A DNA stretch of 64,000 nucleotides from an uncultured Clostridia bacterium (GCA_944389425.1 CALXMH010000004.1:32001-96000), one strand, 5' to 3'. Shown: positions 1-10,103, numbered from the stretch's first letter. Translations and numbers: made by a program. Notes: generated by a model from the sequence alone, not told the origin.

Positions 1-2
1 AC

Positions 3-1808
3 AAGCAGAAGAATATTAGAAATTTTAGCATTATTGCACATATTGACCATGGTAAATCTACCTTAGCAGATAGATTAATTGAGATGACTGGTGTTTTGTC
101 TGAAAGAGAGATGGAAAGCCAAGTTTTGGATAATATGGATATTGAAAGAGAAAGAGGTATTACTATTAAGGCTCAGGCTGTTAGGATGCTTTATAAGGCA
201 AAGGATGGGGAGGAGTATATTTTGAATTTGATAGATACTCCTGGACATGTTGATTTTAATTATGAAGTTTCTAGAAGTTTGGCTGCTTGTGAGGGGGCTA
301 TTTTGGTTGTGGATAGTAGCCAGGGGATAGAGGCTCAGACTCTTGCTAATGTTTATTTGGCATTGGATAATAATTTGGAGATTTTGCCTGTTATTAATAA
401 AGTGGATTTGCCTAATGCGAGACCAGATGAGGTTAAAAAGGAAATTGAGGATGTTATTGGTATTCCGGCAGAGGATGCTCCTTGTATTTCTGCTAAGTCT
501 GGACTTAATGTTGAGCAAGTTTTAGAGAGAATTATTACGGATTTTCCATGCCCTAAGGGAGATATTAACGGCAAGCTTCAAGCTCTTATTTTTGATTCTT
601 TTTATGATAATTATAAAGGGGCAGTTAGCCATGTTAGAATTAAAAATGGAACTGTAAAAGAAGGAGACGAAGTTTTGTTTATGGCAACAAATAAAAAGTT
701 TGTTGTTACAGAAGTAGGTTATTTTGGAGCTGGTAGATATATTCCTTGCAAAGAACTTTCAGCAGGTGAAGTTGGTTATATTGCTGCAAGTGTAAAAAAT
801 GTTACAGATGTACATGTTGGTGATACTATAACAGGAGCATTAAACCCAGCAGATAAGCCACTTCCAGGTTACAAAAAAGCTAATCCTATGGTGTATTGTG
901 GGCTATATCCAATAGATGGAAGCGAATATGATAATTTAAAAGTTGCACTTGAAAAGTTAAAATTAAATGATGCTGCACTAGAATATGAACCAGAAACATC
1001 AATAGCTCTTGGCTTTGGATTTAGATGTGGCTTTTTAGGACTTTTACATTTAGAAATAATACAAGAGAGATTAGATAGAGAGTTTGATTTAGGATTAATA
1101 ACAACAGCACCATCTGTTATATATAAAGTACATAAAACAGATGGAGAAATAATTGAACTTTATAATCCAACCGATTTACCATCAACTCAGGAAGTTAAAT
1201 TTATAGAAGAACCAATTGTAAAAGCTGAAATTATGCTTCCAAAAGAATTTGTTGGGAATGTAATGGAAATTTGCCAACAAAGAAGAGGTACATATATAGA
1301 TATGAAATATTTAGATACTTCAAGAGTTATCTTAGAATACGATTTGCCTTTAAATGAAATTATATATGACTTTTTTGATACATTAAAATCAAAAACAAAG
1401 GGATATGCTTCTTTTGATTATGATTTTAAAGAATATAGAAAGTCTGATTTAGTAAAATTAGATATCCATATAAATAATGAACCTGTTGATGCGCTTTCAT
1501 TTATAGTACATAAAGATACTGCATATACAAGAGGCAGAAAGATGATAGAAAAATTGAAAACAGTAATACCTAGGCAATTATTCGAAATACCTCTTCAAGC
1601 TGTTATTGGAGGAAAAATAATTGCAAGAGAGACTATATCTGCCATGAGAAAAGACGTTTTGGCAAAATGCTATGGTGGAGATATAACAAGAAAGAAAAAG
1701 TTACTAGAAAAACAGAAAAAAGGTAAAAAGAAAATGAGACAAATAGGTAATGTAGAAATTCCACAAGAGGCATTTTTAAGTGTACTTAAACTTGATGATG
1801 AAAATTAA
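3..1808 (+). CDS. lepA: Elongation factor 4 (LepA), 5' end outside window
   Basis: Ribosomal back-translocating GTPase. Reading from base 3 gives the G1 motif region (AHIDHGKST), then the DTPGHVDF G3 motif and NKVDLP (G4), followed by EF-G-like domains and the LepA C-terminal domain ([40 protein letters not shown]). Only the first few residues are missing upstream of the window. The first ~600 bases use many T- and G-ending codons, while the rest uses A-ending codons. No in-frame CGG occurs. The next gene starts 24 bases downstream, so co-transcription is likely. Confidence 0.97.
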   Translation, partial: KQKNIRNFSIIAHIDHGKSTLADRLIEMTGVLSEREMESQVLDNMDIERERGITIKAQAVRMLYKAKDGEEYILNLIDTPGHVDFNYEVSRSLAACEGAILVVDSSQGIEAQTLANVYLALDNNLEILPVINKVDLPNARPDEVKKEIEDVIGIPAEDAPCISAKSGLNVEQVLERIITDFPCPKGDINGKLQALIFDSFYDNYKGAVSHVRIKNGTVKEGDEVLFMATNKKFVVTEVGYFGAGRYIPCKELSAGEVGYIAASVKNVTDVHVGDTITGALNPADKPLPGYKKANPMVYCGLYPIDGSEYDNLKVALEKLKLNDAALEYEPETSIALGFGFRCGFLGLLHLEIIQERLDREFDLGLITTAPSVIYKVHKTDGEIIELYNPTDLPSTQEVKFIEEPIVKAEIMLPKEFVGNVMEICQQRRGTYIDMKYLDTSRVILEYDLPLNEIIYDFFDTLKSKTKGYASFDYDFKEYRKSDLVKLDIHINNEPVDALSFIVHKDTAYTRGRKMIEKLKTVIPRQLFEIPLQAVIGGKIIARETISAMRKDVLAKCYGGDITRKKKLLEKQKKGKKKMRQIGNVEIPQEAFLSVLKLDDEN

Positions 1809-1831
1809 AAATTAAAGGAGTATAAGTATAT

Positions 1832-2588
1832 ATGAAAGAAAATAAAAAGGAAAAAGTTTACGAAGATAAAGTCGAAGGAAGAAATAGTGTTCTAGAACTT
1901 TTAAATTCAGACAGAGATATTAATAAATTATACATACAAAAAGGAGAAAAGCATGGCTCTATTAACAAAATTATTGCTATTGCTAAGGAAAAAAGAATTG
2001 TAATTGCAGAAATGGATAAAAATAAAATGGACGCTATGTCTGAAACACATAATCATCAAGGAGTAATTGCAGTTGTACCGCCATTTAATTATTGTGAAGT
2101 AGAAGATATTTTAGATTATGCAAAAAGCAAAAATGAAAAAGTATTTATTCTAATTTTAGATGGAATAGAAGATGTTCACAATCTTGGTTCTATTATTAGA
2201 ACAGCAGAAACGGCAGGTGTACATGGAATAATTATTCCTAAAAGAAGAGCTGCACGGAGTAAATGCAACAGTAAGTAAAACATCAGCTGGGGCAGTGGAA
2301 TACATGAAAATAGCAAGAGTAAATAATTTAGCAGAAACCATAAGAAATCTAAAAGAAGAGGGATTATGGATAATAGGCACAGATATGGAAACAGAAGTAG
2401 AGTATGATAAACAAGACTATACAGGAGATATAGCAATTGTAATTGGAAGTGAAGGCTTTGGAATGAGCAAAATAGTAAAAGATAATTGTGATTTTCTAAT
2501 AAAAATTCCAATGAAAGGTAAAATAACTTCACTTAATGCTTCTGTATCAGCTGGAATTGTAATTTATGAAGCATTAAAGCAAAGATAA
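1832..2588 (+). CDS. rlmB: RlmB/TrmH-type 23S rRNA 2'-O-methyltransferase, read through a CGG +1 frameshift
   Basis: SPOUT-family SAM-dependent methyltransferase acting on 23S rRNA. An N-terminal substrate-binding domain (EGRNSVLELL) is followed by the SpoU motifs DGIEDVHNLGSIIRTAE, IGSEGFGMS and the knot motif SLNASVSAGIVIYE. The zero frame stops seven codons after CGG at 2255-2257. Reading GGA at 2256-2258 as Gly joins KRRAA to GVNATVSKTSAGA, exactly the family sequence, giving 251 residues, the normal length. All catalytic motifs except the first lie after the shift, so the zero-frame product would be inactive. The gene starts 24 bases after lepA and ends before a bidirectional terminator. 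Confidence 0.9.
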
Positions 2589-2590
2589 AA

Positions 2591-2622
2591 TAAAAGGATG
2601 TATTTTTAAAATACATCCTTTT
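2591..2622. terminator. Bidirectional terminator between rlmB and tyrS
   Basis: A near-perfect inverted repeat (AAAAGGATGTATT / AATACATCCTTTT) with A and T runs on both sides sits between two convergent genes. Confidence 0.85.
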
Positions 2623-2625
2623 ATT

Positions 2626-3840
2626 TTATAGTTCCAACTTATGATAAGTTTTCTTTCCTTTTTTTATAATAGCAGAACCATCTTTAAAATCGCTATCATT
2701 TAAAACATATCCAATATCTAAAACTTTTTCATCATTTAAAGTAATTCCACCTTGCAGAATTAATGTTTTGGCTTGCCCTTTTGAAGGAGCTATACCTGTT
2801 TTTACTAATGCATCTAAAATAGAAATGTTGCTATTTTCTATCTTAGTAGAAGGCATGTTTTCAGCTATGCCTTGACCATTAAATAAAGCTATTGCTGCTT
2901 CTTCAGCTTTTCTTGCTTCTTCTTCACCATGAATTAATTTGGTGATTTCAAAAGCTGCTATTTTTTTTGCTTCATTAATTTGTTCACCAGGTAAATTACT
3001 TAATCTTTTTACCTCATCCATAGGTAAGAAAGTAAGAAGAGAAAGCACTTTATATACATCAGCATCATCTATATTTCTCCAATATTGATAAAATTCATAT
3101 GGAGAAGTTTTGCTAGCATCTAGCCATAATGCACCTTTTTCAGTTTTACCCATTTTTTTACCTTCTTTGGTTGTAAGAAGTTTAAATGTTAAACCAAATG
3201 CATCATCTTTTCCAATTTTCCTAATTAACTCTACACCACCTATAATATTAGACCATTGGTCATTACCGCCAAGCTGTAATTTACATCCATATGTTTCATA
3301 TAGATGTAAAAAGTCATAAGATTGCATAAGCATATAGCTAAGCTCAAAAAATGTTAGACCTTGTTCCATTCTTTGCTTATAACATTCAGCTGCAAGCATT
3401 CTATTTACAGAAAAATGTACACCAATATTACGCATAAAATCTATAAAATTTAAATTTAAAAGCCAATCTGCATTATTAACAATAATAGCAGCATTTTCAC
3501 CTTCGAAACTTAAAAACCTAGAAAATTGTTTTTTAAATTGCTCAACATTGTGGTCAATTTCTTCGCGACTCATCATTCTTCTCATGTCAGTCTTCCCAGA
3601 AGGGTCACCTATTGTTGCAGTACCACCACCAACTAATAAAATTGGCTTGTGACCAGCTTTTTGCATATGTGAAGCAACCATAAGGGAAATAAAATGACCC
3701 ACATGTAAACTATCAGCAGTAGGGTCAAATCCTATATAAAAAGGAACGCTTTCTTTTGCAAATAATTCTTTTACTTCTTTTTCATGAGTAATTTGTTCAA
3801 CAAATCCTCTTTCTTCTAGTATTTTAAAAACATCTGTCAT
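2626..3840 (-). CDS. tyrS: Tyrosyl-tRNA synthetase
   Basis: Class I aminoacyl-tRNA synthetase charging tRNA-Tyr, 404 residues. The HIGH signature appears as HVGH ([11 protein letters not shown], about residue 45) and the KMSKS loop as KMGKT. The C-terminal S4-like RNA-binding domain ([21 protein letters not shown]) is complete. It starts with ATG behind AGGAGG. Only 14 bases separate it from the small upstream gene, so there is no T-box leader and the two probably share a transcript. Confidence 0.97.
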   Translation of the reverse strand: MTDVFKILEERGFVEQITHEKEVKELFAKESVPFYIGFDPTADSLHVGHFISLMVASHMQKAGHKPILLVGGGTATIGDPSGKTDMRRMMSREEIDHNVEQFKKQFSRFLSFEGENAAIIVNNADWLLNLNFIDFMRNIGVHFSVNRMLAAECYKQRMEQGLTFFELSYMLMQSYDFLHLYETYGCKLQLGGNDQWSNIIGGVELIRKIGKDDAFGLTFKLLTTKEGKKMGKTEKGALWLDASKTSPYEFYQYWRNIDDADVYKVLSLLTFLPMDEVKRLSNLPGEQINEAKKIAAFEITKLIHGEEEARKAEEAAIALFNGQGIAENMPSTKIENSNISILDALVKTGIAPSKGQAKTLILQGGITLNDEKVLDIGYVLNDSDFKDGSAIIKKGKKTYHKLEL

Positions 3841-3854
3841 AATATCCTCCTAAA

Positions 3855-4133
3855 TTATAAAGAAATACTTATATTATTAAATCCTTTTGCCAAGGAATTT
3901 TTATTTAAATTTTTATACACATTTTTGAATTCATCAGAAGAGATGTGCCTTGCCAAGTTAGCTTGTGTAATTCCTATATTACTAGAAATTTCATCTAATG
4001 AATATACTTCATTATTGTCTAAATAATTTCTAAGTTTAATTATTTCACTATTATCTTTTAATTCGCATTTTGGACAAACATCATTAGTAGAAACAAAAAA
4101 ACAACCACATCTTTTACATCTTTTACAGTCCAT
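3855..4133 (-). CDS. Small zinc-ribbon/HTH protein, YvyF-like
   Basis: A 92-residue protein with an N-terminal zinc ribbon (CKRCKRCGCFF ... CPKC) and a helix-turn-helix-like segment (SLDEISSNIGITQANLARHI). This layout matches the YvyF/TIGR03826 small proteins often found near flagellar genes, but no flagellar genes are seen here. It probably forms a two-gene unit with tyrS downstream. The function is unknown. Confidence 0.7.
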   Translation of the reverse strand: MDCKRCKRCGCFFVSTNDVCPKCELKDNSEIIKLRNYLDNNEVYSLDEISSNIGITQANLARHISSDEFKNVYKNLNKNSLAKGFNNISISL

Positions 4134-4363
4134 TTAAATTCCCCCTATTTTTTATTATTCTAATTATTCTATCATAATATAAAGAAAAATAAAATAAAAT
4201 TTTGCTAAAAAACTAAAAAAATATCAAAAATATAAAAATTAGTACTAAATAATTTAAAATAACATTATATTAGTATATTTATAAATAAAAAAGAAGGGAA
4301 AAAATCGATGATACAGAAATATTAAAAGGAGATAAATAAAAATAAGTAAGAAAAGGGGTAAAT

Positions 4364-5542
4364 ATGAAAAAATTTGGAATTGGATTATTAGTTGTAATTT
4401 TATTAGTATTAGGAGGTATTGAAACTGGAATCTGGCTGAAAGATAATAGTAACTTAAATAATATACACCAAAATTCCAATATAGAAAATAAGGAAAATAT
4501 TAATGAAATCAATAACAATACAGAAAATGAGATTGAAGAGACAAAATCACAGGCAGAATTAATATTAGAAAAAATGACACTAGAAGAAAAAGTTGGACAA
4601 ATGTTTATTGTAAGGTGTCCAGAAGAGGATGCTATTAGTAAAGTTTCAGAATATAAGATAGGTGGATACATTTTATTTGGAAGAGATTTTGAAGGTGAAA
4701 CAAAAACAAGTTTAACTCAAACAATTGAAAATTATCAAAATGAAGCTAAAATACCTTTATTAATAGGTGTAGATGAAGAAGGTGGAACGGTAAATAGGGT
4801 AAGTAAATACAAGGCTTTTCGAAACACACCATTTAAATCTCCACAAGAACTATATAAAGAAGGTGGAATGGATTTAATAATAAGTGATACAGAAGAAAAG
4901 TGTGAATTACTAAAAAGCTTAGGTATAAATGTAAATTTTGCACCTGTTTGCGATATATCTACAAATTCAAAAGATTATATGTATAAAAGAAGTTTTGGTA
5001 AAAATGCTGAAAAAACAGCTGAATATGTAGAAAACGTAGTATCTACAATGAAAGAAAATAAAGTGGCATCAGTATTAAAACATTTCCCTGGATATGGCAA
5101 TAATGTAGATACACATACTGGAATATCTTATGATAAAAGAGAATACAATCAATTTGTATCATCCGATTTTATACCATTTGAATCAGGAATAGAAGCGGGG
5201 GCAGATATAGTACTTGTATCACATAATATAGTAGAATGCATGGATGAAAAATATCCAGCTTCATTATCTGAAAAAGTACACAAAATTTTAAGAGAGGAGT
5301 TAAATTTTGGTGGAATAATAATAACAGATGATTTATATATGGATGCAATAAAAGAATTTTCAAATGACGAAGCGGCAATATTAGCAGTGCAAGCTGGAAA
5401 TGATTTATTATGCTGTACAGATTTTGAAATTCAAATTCCGGCAGTAATAAATGCTGTAAAAGATGGAAAAATAAGTGAAGAAAGAATAAATGAATCAGTA
5501 CTTAGAATATTAAATTTGAAAATAAATTTAGGAATATTATAA
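4364..5542 (+). CDS. nagZ: Glycoside hydrolase family 3 beta-N-acetylhexosaminidase (NagZ-like)
   Basis: Secreted or membrane-anchored GH3 enzyme that removes GlcNAc from peptidoglycan fragments. A single N-terminal hydrophobic segment (residues ~5-25) and a low-complexity Asn/Glu linker precede the catalytic domain. Visible motifs are GVDEEGG, KHFPGYGN with the following D-x-H (VDTHTG), and the nucleophile region ITDDLYMDA. The 392-residue length is typical of the anchored Gram-positive form. It is preceded by ~230 AT-rich bases and followed by a hairpin that probably terminates it. Confidence 0.9.
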   Translation: MKKFGIGLLVVILLVLGGIETGIWLKDNSNLNNIHQNSNIENKENINEINNNTENEIEETKSQAELILEKMTLEEKVGQMFIVRCPEEDAISKVSEYKIGGYILFGRDFEGETKTSLTQTIENYQNEAKIPLLIGVDEEGGTVNRVSKYKAFRNTPFKSPQELYKEGGMDLIISDTEEKCELLKSLGINVNFAPVCDISTNSKDYMYKRSFGKNAEKTAEYVENVVSTMKENKVASVLKHFPGYGNNVDTHTGISYDKREYNQFVSSDFIPFESGIEAGADIVLVSHNIVECMDEKYPASLSEKVHKILREELNFGGIIITDDLYMDAIKEFSNDEAAILAVQAGNDLLCCTDFEIQIPAVINAVKDGKISEERINESVLRILNLKINLGIL

Positions 5543-5571
5543 AATTAAAATTGATAACTTGAACCAAAAAT

Positions 5572-5610
5572 AACCCCTTTTCATATTATATAAAAATATG
5601 AAAGGGGTTT
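5572..5610 (+). terminator. Hairpin after nagZ that includes the peroxiredoxin SD
   Basis: Arms AACCCCTTTTCATA and TATGAAAGGGGTT pair with one bulged base. The 3' arm contains the AAAGGGG Shine-Dalgarno of the following gene (ATG at 5617). The hairpin can therefore act as a terminator and also hide the ribosome site. Confidence 0.6.
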
Positions 5611-5616
5611 GATTTT

Positions 5617-5778
5617 ATGGATTATGAAGTTATGATGAATGGCAATGTAAAAATAGGACAATTTGCACCAGATTTTGAAGCAAATACTACAATGGGGAAT
5701 ATAAAATTAAGTGATTACAAAGGAAAGTGGGTTATACTTTTTTCTCACCCAGGAGATTTTACTCCTGTAAAGTCTTAA
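5617..5778 (+). pseudogene. Peroxiredoxin, N-terminal fragment interrupted by the element
   Basis: Encodes the first ~51 residues of an AhpC/Prx6-type peroxiredoxin ([39 protein letters not shown]), then leaves homology and stops after two further codons (K-S). The peroxidatic Cys of the DFTPVC motif lies on the other side of the insertion, at 10105. Joining the halves across a GT dinucleotide restores one continuous frame, so this is a split gene, not a decayed one. Excision of the element would repair it. Confidence 0.9.
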
Positions 5779-5889
5779 TCTTTGGATGAATATAAAAAAT
5801 GCCTGATATTGCCTATAATTTTCGATGTAGATAAGTTAATCAAATTTTGCTTTTAAGTGGCACAGAATCGATTGTGGAGCGATTGACCA

Positions 5890-5916
5890 GAAAAAATGGA
5901 GCCTTTTTAAGGCTCC
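5890..5916 (-). terminator. Terminator of the KH-domain gene
   Basis: GGAGCC/GGCTCC stem followed on the minus strand by ATTTTTT, just beyond the stop codon of the minus-strand gene. Confidence 0.8.
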
Positions 5917-5926
5917 GAAATTTCTA

Positions 5927-6616
5927 TCAAATTACATTTATTCTTTTAGCATTGATTAATTTGGCGATTCTTTTGATGTTTTCTCCTCCCTTTCCTATAA
6001 CAAGACCTTTATACAAATCATGAACTTTAATTGTAACTACTTTTCCTTTGGCATCCATTTTTTTAATAAATACAACATTATGCCTGTTATGTGTAAATGG
6101 TAGGTTTTTCTCACAAACCTTAATATATCCTGTAGGAATATACTGTTCATAACAGCGATTAGGTTCATAGTCAGGAATTGAAAATGTTGTTATTAAGGAA
6201 GAAATTCCATCATCAAGAGATTTTGCCTTAAATTCTTTTTCAAAAACCTTTGCTTGTTCTGTAGCAACTTCTTGGCAACACCGGAAATAAATAGATTTGA
6301 CTAATTCATATTCATCCGGATTACGTACTTCCTCTGTATACGATTTAGATATGAGTACATAATCTCCAATTTTCAAATCGAATTCATATAAAGGTGCTGT
6401 AATTTCAACAACTTTCGTATCAACAGCTGTTAAAACATATCGACAAGGTTCGAAAAATCCATCACCTTCCAAGTAAGAATCAATGCCATTTTCCTCAAGT
6501 TTTTTCATAAGTAAAGAATCAATTTCATTTACCTCAAAACTAGAAACTGAAGAAAAATCTTCTTTACGAAGTTCTGCATACATATCGTCCAATTTGACCC
6601 ATTTGTAATTTGACAT
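5927..6616 (-). CDS. KH-domain protein of unknown function (element cargo)
   Basis: 229 residues. The C-terminus is a KH RNA-binding domain with a clear GxxG loop (VIGKGGENIKRIAKLINAKRINVI). The N-terminal ~150 residues are not recognised. It has ATG behind AAAGGAGG. Unlike its neighbours it uses CGT/CGA Arg codons and contains an in-frame CGG (Phe-Arg-Cys-Cys, near base 6283) without any frame change. It probably came from a donor with standard CGG decoding. It could be an RNA-binding partner of the element's ncRNA, but nothing in the sequence shows that. Confidence 0.75.
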   Translation of the reverse strand: MSNYKWVKLDDMYAELRKEDFSSVSSFEVNEIDSLLMKKLEENGIDSYLEGDGFFEPCRYVLTAVDTKVVEITAPLYEFDLKIGDYVLISKSYTEEVRNPDEYELVKSIYFRCCQEVATEQAKVFEKEFKAKSLDDGISSLITTFSIPDYEPNRCYEQYIPTGYIKVCEKNLPFTHNRHNVVFIKKMDAKGKVVTIKVHDLYKGLVIGKGGENIKRIAKLINAKRINVI

Positions 6617-6954
6617 ATAAAATACCTCCTTTTAATTGTATCGGAGGTTTCCCTCCGAAAGTTTATTTGTTTCGAAGAGAATTACTCTTATATATTAAAA
6701 GTATAGCATAATTTACATAAAAAAGCAAATTGAAGTTTTTATGAATCAAAAGTAATTTATTTCATACAGTTATTGGTCTAAAATTAGAGACCTACAAAAG
6801 CCTACTCCATTTTTAAAGAGCACCCTGCTAAAAGCCACGCTTTTAGGCAGTTAGAGGGATACGAGACGTCTCCCTGATCCTGCAAGCAAAAGATGAATAA
6901 ATTTTATAGAAATAAATACACTAATGTTAGTAGGTAGAAAATTTAATGTTTTGC
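6617..6954. other. Gene-free stretch with strong hairpins
   Basis: No ORF is supported. CTGCTAAAAGC (6825-6835) pairs with GCTTTTAGGCAG (6839-6850) with one bulge. It is followed by AGGGATACGAGACGTCTCCCT (6855-6875), which contains the palindrome GAGACGTCTC. This may be a 5' leader of the minus-strand KH gene or a second small RNA. Confidence 0.45.
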
Positions 6955-6984
6955 TTGACAAAATCAAGTATAAGATGTTATACT
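6955..6984 (+). promoter_or_regulatory. Strong promoter for the abiF-associated RNA
   Basis: TTGACA (6955-6960), an 18-base spacer, then TATACT (6979-6984). This is one of the best sigma-A-type promoters in the window and fires directly into the structured RNA. Confidence 0.85.
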
Positions 6985-6990
6985 ATCTAC

Positions 6991-7075
6991 AGTAGATCAG
7001 TACTTCAGCAATCCTACGGGACTGAAGTCGGAATAGATTAGTACCTCGTGTAACCTTAGGTTCCGAGGTCTTTTC
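6991..7075 (+). ncRNA. Structured ncRNA upstream of abiF
   Basis: The predicted transcript has no ORF. Stem 1 is ACTTCAG/CTGAAGT (around 7012-7027). Stem 2 is ACCTCG (7043-7048) with CGAGGT (7064-7069) enclosing a second helix AACCT/AGGTT, followed by a T-rich tract (7071-7075) typical of an intrinsic terminator. AbiF-family HEPN proteins are known to be encoded next to small structured RNAs that act as antitoxins. Position, promoter and terminator here fit that arrangement. Confidence 0.7.
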
Positions 7076-7096
7076 TTACAAGATAGGAGGTAATTA

Positions 7097-8026
7097 TTGG
7101 AAAAAGAATTCAAAACAATAGATGAGCAAATAGAATTATTGCAAAACAGAAACTTACACATAGAAAATGAAAACATTGCTAGAGAAATACTATTAAACAA
7201 TAACTACTATTATTTGATAAATGGATACAAAGATGTATTTTTAAATAAAAATAGTAAAGAAGAAAAATTTGCTAATGGAACTACTCTAGAAGAAATTTAT
7301 AGTTTATACGAATTTGATAGAAAAATAAGAATTATATTTTTAGAATATATCTTATTAGTAGAAAGAAAAATTGATACTTATATAGCATATGATTTCTCAA
7401 AAAATTATGGTCATAAAAATTATTTAATTCCAGAAAATTTTAATAATTCAAATAAAAATAGAGAGTTAATTCTTAAATTTATAAATGATATTAATCTTGA
7501 AATATCCCATCAATATAAAAATTCCAATAAGATGATTATACATTATTTAGATACGTATAAATATATTCCTTTATGGGTATTGATTAGAATTTTATCTTTT
7601 GGAAAAGTTTCAAAATTTTATAGTTTTATGAAGCAAAAAGAACAAAATAATATAAGTAGAAAATTTAATATACAAAGTGAAACGTTAAAAATATATTTAA
7701 TAAACCTAGGCAATGTACGAAATATATGTGCTCATGATGAAAAACTATATGATGTTAGATTAAAAAAGAGAATAAATATTACTGATTATCACAGACAATT
7801 AATGTTAACAAGAAAAGATAATAAAACTGCATATGCAACAAGAGATTTATTTTCTGTAATAATTATATTAAAAATATTGTTAGAAAAAGACGTTTTTAAT
7901 GAATTTTATCATAATATTATTGCAAAAATAGAAAAATTAGAAACTCAACTTTTTACAATAAAAATAGATAAAGTATTATTCAAGATGGGATTTCCTAAAA
8001 ATTATAGAAATTTATTTGAACTATGA
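7097..8026 (+). CDS. AbiF-like (Abi_2 family) HEPN abortive-infection protein
   Basis: 309 residues of the Abi_2/AbiD-AbiF family. The conserved N-terminal block (IDEQIELLQNRNL ... NNNYYYLINGYKDVFL), the core LYEFDRKIRIIFLEYILLVERKID and the C-terminal block PLWVLIRILSFGKVSKFY are present. The HEPN ribonuclease signature Rx4H is RNICAH near residue 212. Start is TTG at 7097 with GGAGG six bases upstream. A structured RNA precedes it with its own promoter and terminator, so the pair probably behaves as an RNA-controlled toxin or phage-defence module. RNase activity is inferred from the motif. Confidence 0.85.
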   Translation: MEKEFKTIDEQIELLQNRNLHIENENIAREILLNNNYYYLINGYKDVFLNKNSKEEKFANGTTLEEIYSLYEFDRKIRIIFLEYILLVERKIDTYIAYDFSKNYGHKNYLIPENFNNSNKNRELILKFINDINLEISHQYKNSNKMIIHYLDTYKYIPLWVLIRILSFGKVSKFYSFMKQKEQNNISRKFNIQSETLKIYLINLGNVRNICAHDEKLYDVRLKKRINITDYHRQLMLTRKDNKTAYATRDLFSVIIILKILLEKDVFNEFYHNIIAKIEKLETQLFTIKIDKVLFKMGFPKNYRNLFEL

Positions 8027-8237
8027 ATAACTTTTTTGCAACATTTATATAAAAAAATTGGACTCCTATTGTCAGAAGGATATATTTTGTGTATCTAAAA
8101 CAGGAGGTGATTTTTTGATTGTAAAGAAAAATTATAGGTATTAGAATTTTGTAAAGTAATTTTAGACTAAAAGAGATATTTGTTTATTTCTTTTTGCATA
8201 ATATTTAGAGAGAAATATTATGGAGGAGTTAAATAAT

Positions 8238-8453
8238 ATGCAAATTACTTCTAATGGAATTTCTAATACAAAATATATGCAAATTTATTTAACTAAAGAG
8301 GAGTTAAAAATTCAAGAAATACAAGATAAAATAAAAGAATATGAGAAACAAAAGTATAAAATAGGAATATTTGTAACAGGAAAAGAAAACTATCCCGAAA
8401 TTCTTAAAAAAATAGTTACAAAACAAGTGGAATTATCAGATAATGTATGTTAA
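8238..8453 (+). CDS. Small hypothetical protein of the element
   Basis: 71 residues from ATG 8238, with GGAGGAG at 8222-8228. The middle is Lys/Glu-rich and probably helical (TKEELKIQEIQDKIKEYEKQKYK). Its position just upstream of the recombinase is where recombination directionality factors or regulators often lie, but no domain is recognised. Confidence 0.6.
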   Translation: MQITSNGISNTKYMQIYLTKEELKIQEIQDKIKEYEKQKYKIGIFVTGKENYPEILKKIVTKQVELSDNVC

Positions 8454-8490
8454 CATAGACCAAGAGCAATATCAGGCAAAAGGAGGAAAA

Positions 8491-10072
8491 ATGACAGTTG
8501 TGCGGATATTGTAGATTGTCTAGAGATGAAGATAAAGAAAATTATTCAAGCATAGAGGAACAAAAAAGAATTATTAAAGAATATGCTTCAACTCGTAATT
8601 GGAATATTGATGACAAAGACTTCTACATAGATGACAATGTTTCGGGATATACCTTTAATAGACCTGAGTTTACAAAGATGTTAGAAAAAGTCAAAGGAGG
8701 AAAAATTGATGTAGTTATAGCAAAAGACTTATCAAGAATAGGAAGAAACAATGGAAAAGTTTTGGTACTTATTGATGAATTTAAAAATATGCAAAAAAAT
8801 TTAATATTAGTTTCTGAAATGGGTGGTTCTTATGATGTATTAAATGACAGAGATGATTGCATAGGAATTACAACTTGGTTTAATGAAAGATATGTAAAAG
8901 ATTGTTCAAGAAAAACAAGAGATCATATGTATTCAAAACAAAAAACAGCAAGGCTTATAATGGGAAATTACTATGGTTATGAAAAAATTTTCAAAGACAA
9001 TATACCAATGTTATATGTTATTGAAGAACTAAAACCAGTTATTAAACTTATATTCAAATTATATGTTGAAGATAGAATGGGTTTTCAAAGAATTAGTCAA
9101 GAATTAAATACAAAATATAATTATCCTACACCATCTAAATATTATAGAGAAAAACATTTAGAAAGGGGCAGAATATATAAGCATAAAGTACAGGAGAAAT
9201 GGACAAAAGATATGGTAAGTAATATTTTGAAAAATGAAATTTATACTGGAACTTTGATTACTCATAAAAAAAGAACTGTAAATATAAGAGGAAAAGCTGT
9301 AAAATTACCTAAAGAGGAACAATTTATATTTGAGAATCATCATGAAGTTATTATTTCAAAAGAAATATTTAATTTAGCACAAGAAATAAGAACTAAAAAA
9401 TCAAAACAAAATACATCAAGCACAAATAAAAAAAGAGACTATTATTTTTCAGGAATGTGTGTATGTAATGATTGTGGCTCTGGTATGTCAGGAATTATGA
9501 TTAAAAGGAAAGTAACTGAAAAAGGTTATGATTGTTCAAAGTATAGGCAATTTGGAACAAAGGCTTGTCATTGTCATGAAGCAAAGGAAAAAGATATTTT
9601 AATTCATTTAAAAGAGTTTTTAAAATTTACAAAACAGAAATATTTAGAAGAAATAAAAAGTATAAAAATTGAAATGAAACAAGATAAAAAAGAAAATAAT
9701 AAATGCAAATTGCAAAATAAATTAAACATTTTAAATCAAGAATATAAAATGCTTGTTAATCAAAAAATAAAAGAATTAGCATCTGCAAACAATGAAATGG
9801 CAAGAAAAATTATTGAGAATACATATAAAGAGTTAGAGAAAGAAAAGATGCAAAGTATATCTTACATACAGACATTATTAGAAAAAGATGAAAAGAAAAA
9901 TTTAGAAGAAAAAGTAAATAAACTAAAAACTTCAATAGAGTATTTTGACGATATTATAAATTCAGACGTACCAAACAAAATGATATTACAAATGATTATT
10001 GATAAAATATATATTGATAGAGATAGAACTATTAAATTTGGATTAAAAGTTGATATTAATAAAATGATTTAA
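8491..10072 (+). CDS. Large serine recombinase (integrase), CGG +1 frameshift at codon 5
   Basis: Site-specific recombinase of the resolvase/invertase class, 526 residues. After the shift: GYCRLSRDE with the active-site Ser, AKDLSRIGRN, the Recombinase domain, a zinc ribbon (CVCNDCGSGM ... CSKYRQFGTKACHCHEA) and a C-terminal coiled coil (residues ~380-490). ATG 8491 follows AAAGGAGG. Its frame reads M-T-V-V then CGG (8503-8505) and stops at TAG. Reading GGA at 8504 gives MTVVGYCRLSRDE, a standard start for this family. A TTG at 8498 could begin directly in the second frame, so this site is less certain than the others. Confidence 0.88.
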
Positions 10073-10103
10073 ACACATCCAAAGATGTGTATTTCACCCC
10101 GGT

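Larger units (their letters stand above)
5767..10103. mobile_element. Serine-recombinase integrative element inserted in a peroxiredoxin gene
   Basis: About 4.3 kb lies between the two halves of the peroxiredoxin gene. The left junction reads ACTCCT|GT|AAAGTC and the right junction CACCCCG|GT|TTGTACA. Taking GT as the 2-bp crossover, the uninterrupted site would be ACTCCTGTTTGTACA, which restores Thr-Pro-Val-Cys. Cargo, left to right: KH-domain protein (-), a structured segment, ncRNA plus AbiF, a small ORF and the large serine recombinase. Exact ends are inferred from the restored reading frame, not from a direct repeat. Confidence 0.85.
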
